NCBI GenBank assembly: GCA_027067235.1
Contig: JALXFQ010000022.1
Location: forward strand, 1-9,038
Origin: Gammaproteobacteria bacterium
GTDB taxonomy: Bacteria; Pseudomonadota; Gammaproteobacteria; QOAV01
Direction of reading: 5' to 3'
DNA: 9,038 nt
The position numbers and the translations under genes are program-made. Positions 6,926 through 9,038 of this stretch are shown piece after piece. Within the stretch, counting starts at the first letter, position 1, and every line of letters begins with the position of its first letter. The notes under the pieces are model-generated. The model had not been told where the DNA came from, did no database searches, and worked only from the letters and a program-made list of their open reading frames with translations.

Positions 6926-7570
6926 TCAATTCTCGAAAAACAGCCACGGCTGTTCTTTTCTGCGGCGTTCTTCGTAAGCCGCTATCTCGTCAGCGTGTTG
7001 CAGGGTCAGGCCGATTTCATCCAGCCCCTGCAGCAGCGCCTGTTTGCGAAACGGATCCACGTCGAAGTCAAAATGGTCGCCAGCGGGCGTGGTCACCGTC
7101 TGCTGCTCCAGATCCACGTCCAGACGATAGCTCTTGTCGGCCTGCGTCTCCTCGAACAAACGATCCACGGTCACGCCGTCCAGCACAATGGGCAACAGGC
7201 CATTCTTGAAACAGTTGTTATAGAAAATATCCGCGAAACTGGGCGCGATAATCACCCTAAAGCCATAATCCTGCAGCGCCCACGGCGCGTGCTCGCGCGA
7301 TGAGCCACAGCCAAAATTGTCCCGCGCCAGCAGAATCTCCGCGCCTTCATAACGCGGCTGATTCAGCACGAATTCTTTGTTCAGCGGACGGTTGCTGCAA
7401 TCCATGTCCGGCTCGCCGTGGTCCAGATAGCGCCATTCGTCGAACAGATACTTGCCAAAGCCGGTGCGCTTGATGGATTTCAGAAACTGCTTGGGGATAA
7501 TCGCGTCGGTGTCCACATTGGGGCGATCCAGCGGAACCACCAACCCGTTGATATTCTTGAACGGCTGCAT
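6926..7570 (-). CDS. leuD: 3-isopropylmalate dehydratase small subunit (214 aa)
   Basis: LeuD is the small swivelling subunit that pairs with LeuC to isomerise 2-isopropylmalate to 3-isopropylmalate. Family signatures are VDTDAIIPKQFLK (19-31) near the N-terminus and the active-site loop DNFGCGSSREHAPWAL (84-99), followed by FADIFYNN. The length (214 aa) is that of proteobacterial LeuD, longer than the roughly 165-residue archaeal-type subunit. Its ATG overlaps the leuC stop by one base (TAATG), with GGGAGA a few bases upstream inside leuC. This points to translational coupling, which would help keep the two subunits equal. leuB starts 13 bases downstream. Confidence 0.97.
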   Translation of the reverse strand: MQPFKNINGLVVPLDRPNVDTDAIIPKQFLKSIKRTGFGKYLFDEWRYLDHGEPDMDCSNRPLNKEFVLNQPRYEGAEILLARDNFGCGSSREHAPWALQDYGFRVIIAPSFADIFYNNCFKNGLLPIVLDGVTVDRLFEETQADKSYRLDVDLEQQTVTTPAGDHFDFDVDPFRKQALLQGLDEIGLTLQHADEIAAYEERRRKEQPWLFFEN

Positions 7571-8976
7571 TACAGCATCTCCCGTACGTCAGTGAAATGG
7601 CCGGCAATGGCGGCGGCGGCAGCCATGGCGGGCGACACCAGATGCGTGCGTCCGCCCTGCCCCTGCCGACCCTCGAAATTGCGGTTGGAGGTGGAAGCGC
7701 AGCGCTCGCCCGGCTCCAGCCGGTCGGCGTTCATGGCCAGACACATGGAACAGCCCGGCTCGCGCCAGTCAAAACCCGCCTCGCGGAAAATCACGTCCAG
7801 CCCTTCCTCCTCGGCCTGCTGCTTGACCAGGCCGGAACCCGGCACCACCAGCGCCAGCCTGATGTTGTCCGCCACCTTGCGGCCCTTCGCCACCTGCGCC
7901 GCCACACGCAAATCCTCGATGCGCGAATTGGTGCAGGAACCAATGAAAACCTTGTCCAGCGCAATCGCCGACATGGGCGTGTCCGCCTCCAGCCCCATAT
8001 AGGCCAGCGCCTTCTCCATGCCGTTGCGACGTATCTCGTCCGGCTCACGGGCCGGATTCGGCACGCTGTCCGCTATGGACACCACCATTTCCGGCGACGT
8101 GCCCCAGGTCACCTGCGGCGCCAGCGCAGACGCATCCAGTTCGACTTCCAGATCGAACACCGCATCCTCGTCGCTGACCAGTTCCTTCCACGCCGAAACA
8201 GCCCGCTCCCACTGCTCGCCAGCGGGCGCGAAGCGGCGACCCTCGACATAAGCGATGGTTTTGTCATCCACCGCCACCAGCCCGGCGCGCGCACCCGCCT
8301 CGATGGCCATATTGCACATGGTCATGCGCCCTTCCATGGACAGGTCGCGCACCGCCTCGCCGGCAAATTCGATGGTGTAGCCAGTACCGCCCGCCGTGCC
8401 GATCTGGCCGATGATGGCAAGAATCAGGTCTTTCGCGTAAACGCCCCGCGGCAGCTTGCCGTTGGCGGTAATGCGCATGGATTTCGATTTCTTCTGCACC
8501 AGCGTCTGCGTCGCCAGCGCATGTTCCACCTCCGAAGTGCCGATACCAAACGCCAGCGCGCCAAACGCGCCGTGGGTGGAGGTATGCGAATCGCCGCAAA
8601 CAATGGTCATGCCCGGCAAGGTGAAACCCTGCTCCGGGCCGATGACATGCACGATGCCCTGACGCACGTCATTCATGGGGTACTCGGTAATGCCGAACTC
8701 GGAGCAGTTCTGATCCAGCGTTTTCACCTGAATCTTCGACACCAGGTCGGTAATGCCGCGCTCGCGGTTATCGGTGGGCACGTTATGATCCGGCACCGCC
8801 AGATTCGACGTCGCCCGCCACGGCTTGCGACCCGCCAGCCGCAGCCCCTCAAAGGCCTGCGGCGATGTCACTTCATGCAGCAGATGCCGGTCAATATAAA
8901 GCAGCGACGCGCCGTTATCGTCCTCGCGGACCACATGCGCATCCCAGATCTTGTCGTAAAGGGTTTTACCCGCCAT
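7570..8976 (-). CDS. leuC: 3-isopropylmalate dehydratase large subunit (468 aa)
   Basis: LeuC is the iron-sulphur subunit of isopropylmalate isomerase, an aconitase-superfamily enzyme acting in the second step of leucine synthesis. The three [4Fe-4S] ligands are Cys348 (FIGSCTNSR), Cys409 and Cys412 (GCSMC). The N-terminal LYDKIWDAHVV (6-16), DHNVPT (63-68), CGDSHTSTHGAFGALAFGIG (127-146) and the C-terminal NRNFEGRQG (431-439) are all standard. The length fits the bacterial LeuC type (about 465-475). The ATG at 8976-8974 matches the usual MAGKTLYDKI start and has a GAGA element about eight bases upstream. It is the first gene of the visible cluster. No leuA or LysR-type regulator is seen, because the window ends 62 bases upstream. 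Confidence 0.98.
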   Translation of the reverse strand: MAGKTLYDKIWDAHVVREDDNGASLLYIDRHLLHEVTSPQAFEGLRLAGRKPWRATSNLAVPDHNVPTDNRERGITDLVSKIQVKTLDQNCSEFGITEYPMNDVRQGIVHVIGPEQGFTLPGMTIVCGDSHTSTHGAFGALAFGIGTSEVEHALATQTLVQKKSKSMRITANGKLPRGVYAKDLILAIIGQIGTAGGTGYTIEFAGEAVRDLSMEGRMTMCNMAIEAGARAGLVAVDDKTIAYVEGRRFAPAGEQWERAVSAWKELVSDEDAVFDLEVELDASALAPQVTWGTSPEMVVSIADSVPNPAREPDEIRRNGMEKALAYMGLEADTPMSAIALDKVFIGSCTNSRIEDLRVAAQVAKGRKVADNIRLALVVPGSGLVKQQAEEEGLDVIFREAGFDWREPGCSMCLAMNADRLEPGERCASTSNRNFEGRQGQGGRTHLVSPAMAAAAAIAGHFTDVREML

Positions 8977-9038
8977 GGCTGTTTCTCGTTGCTGGTACCG
9001 GCGCGGTACGGATTCCGCGCAGGGAAAAGGCGGGGATT
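8977..9038 (-). promoter_or_regulatory. leuC upstream leader with two alternative hairpins (partial)
   Basis: Only 62 bases upstream of leuC are in view. GTACCG (8995-9000) pairs with CGGTAC (9004-9009) around a three-base loop. GCGCGG (9001-9006) pairs with CCGCGC (9015-9020) around eight bases. Both stems are perfect 6-bp matches and they share 9001-9009, so they exclude each other. The promoter-proximal stem ends about 18-25 bases before the ATG. No T-run follows either stem, no leucine-rich leader peptide fits in the visible part, and no convincing -10/-35 pair is present. A regulatory role is speculative. Confidence 0.35.

Noticed and set aside
1..9038. An undescribed defence, mobile or biosynthetic system
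   Set aside because: Every gene is a well-known housekeeping family in a familiar order. There are no unknown genes, transposase remnants, repeats arrays or compositional islands.

Overview
This window is a compact, single-strand run of housekeeping genes. All eight genes lie on the minus strand, so they are transcribed from right to left. In transcription order they are leuC, leuD, leuB, asd, fimV, truA, trpF and the first 61 codons of trpB, which runs off the left edge. The gene order, a FimV with LysM and C-terminal domains, and the high GC content point to a proteobacterium. A gammaproteobacterium is most likely, because asd-fimV-truA-trpF is a familiar block there. A betaproteobacterium cannot be excluded without a homology search. 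No mobile element, tRNA, rRNA, CRISPR array or phage gene is visible.

Right part (4798-8976): leuC and leuD encode the two subunits of isopropylmalate isomerase and overlap by one base. leuB (isopropylmalate dehydrogenase) follows after 13 bases, and asd (aspartate-semialdehyde dehydrogenase) 3 bases later. These four very probably share one transcript. It carries the middle and late steps of leucine synthesis plus the branch-point enzyme for lysine, threonine, methionine and diaminopimelate. The 62 bases upstream of leuC hold two overlapping, mutually exclusive hairpin possibilities.

Middle (4627-4797): a 171-base gap separates asd from fimV. It is the only sizeable intergenic space. It contains a plausible sigma-70-type promoter for fimV and, just upstream of its -35 box, a perfect 7-base dyad. 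fimV starts at a GTG behind a near-perfect Shine-Dalgarno site.

Left part (1-4626): fimV encodes a large polar inner-membrane hub protein linked to type IV pili. truA (tRNA pseudouridine synthase) follows after 38 bases, trpF (phosphoribosylanthranilate isomerase) after 17 and trpB (tryptophan synthase beta) after 18. The close spacing suggests that fimV, truA, trpF and trpB are cotranscribed.

I found no convincing undescribed system. The points worth a second look are small: possible regulatory structures upstream of leuC and fimV, and the linkage of truA to amino-acid operons. The asd copy is also of interest because it keeps its catalytic residues while lying directly next to fimV.
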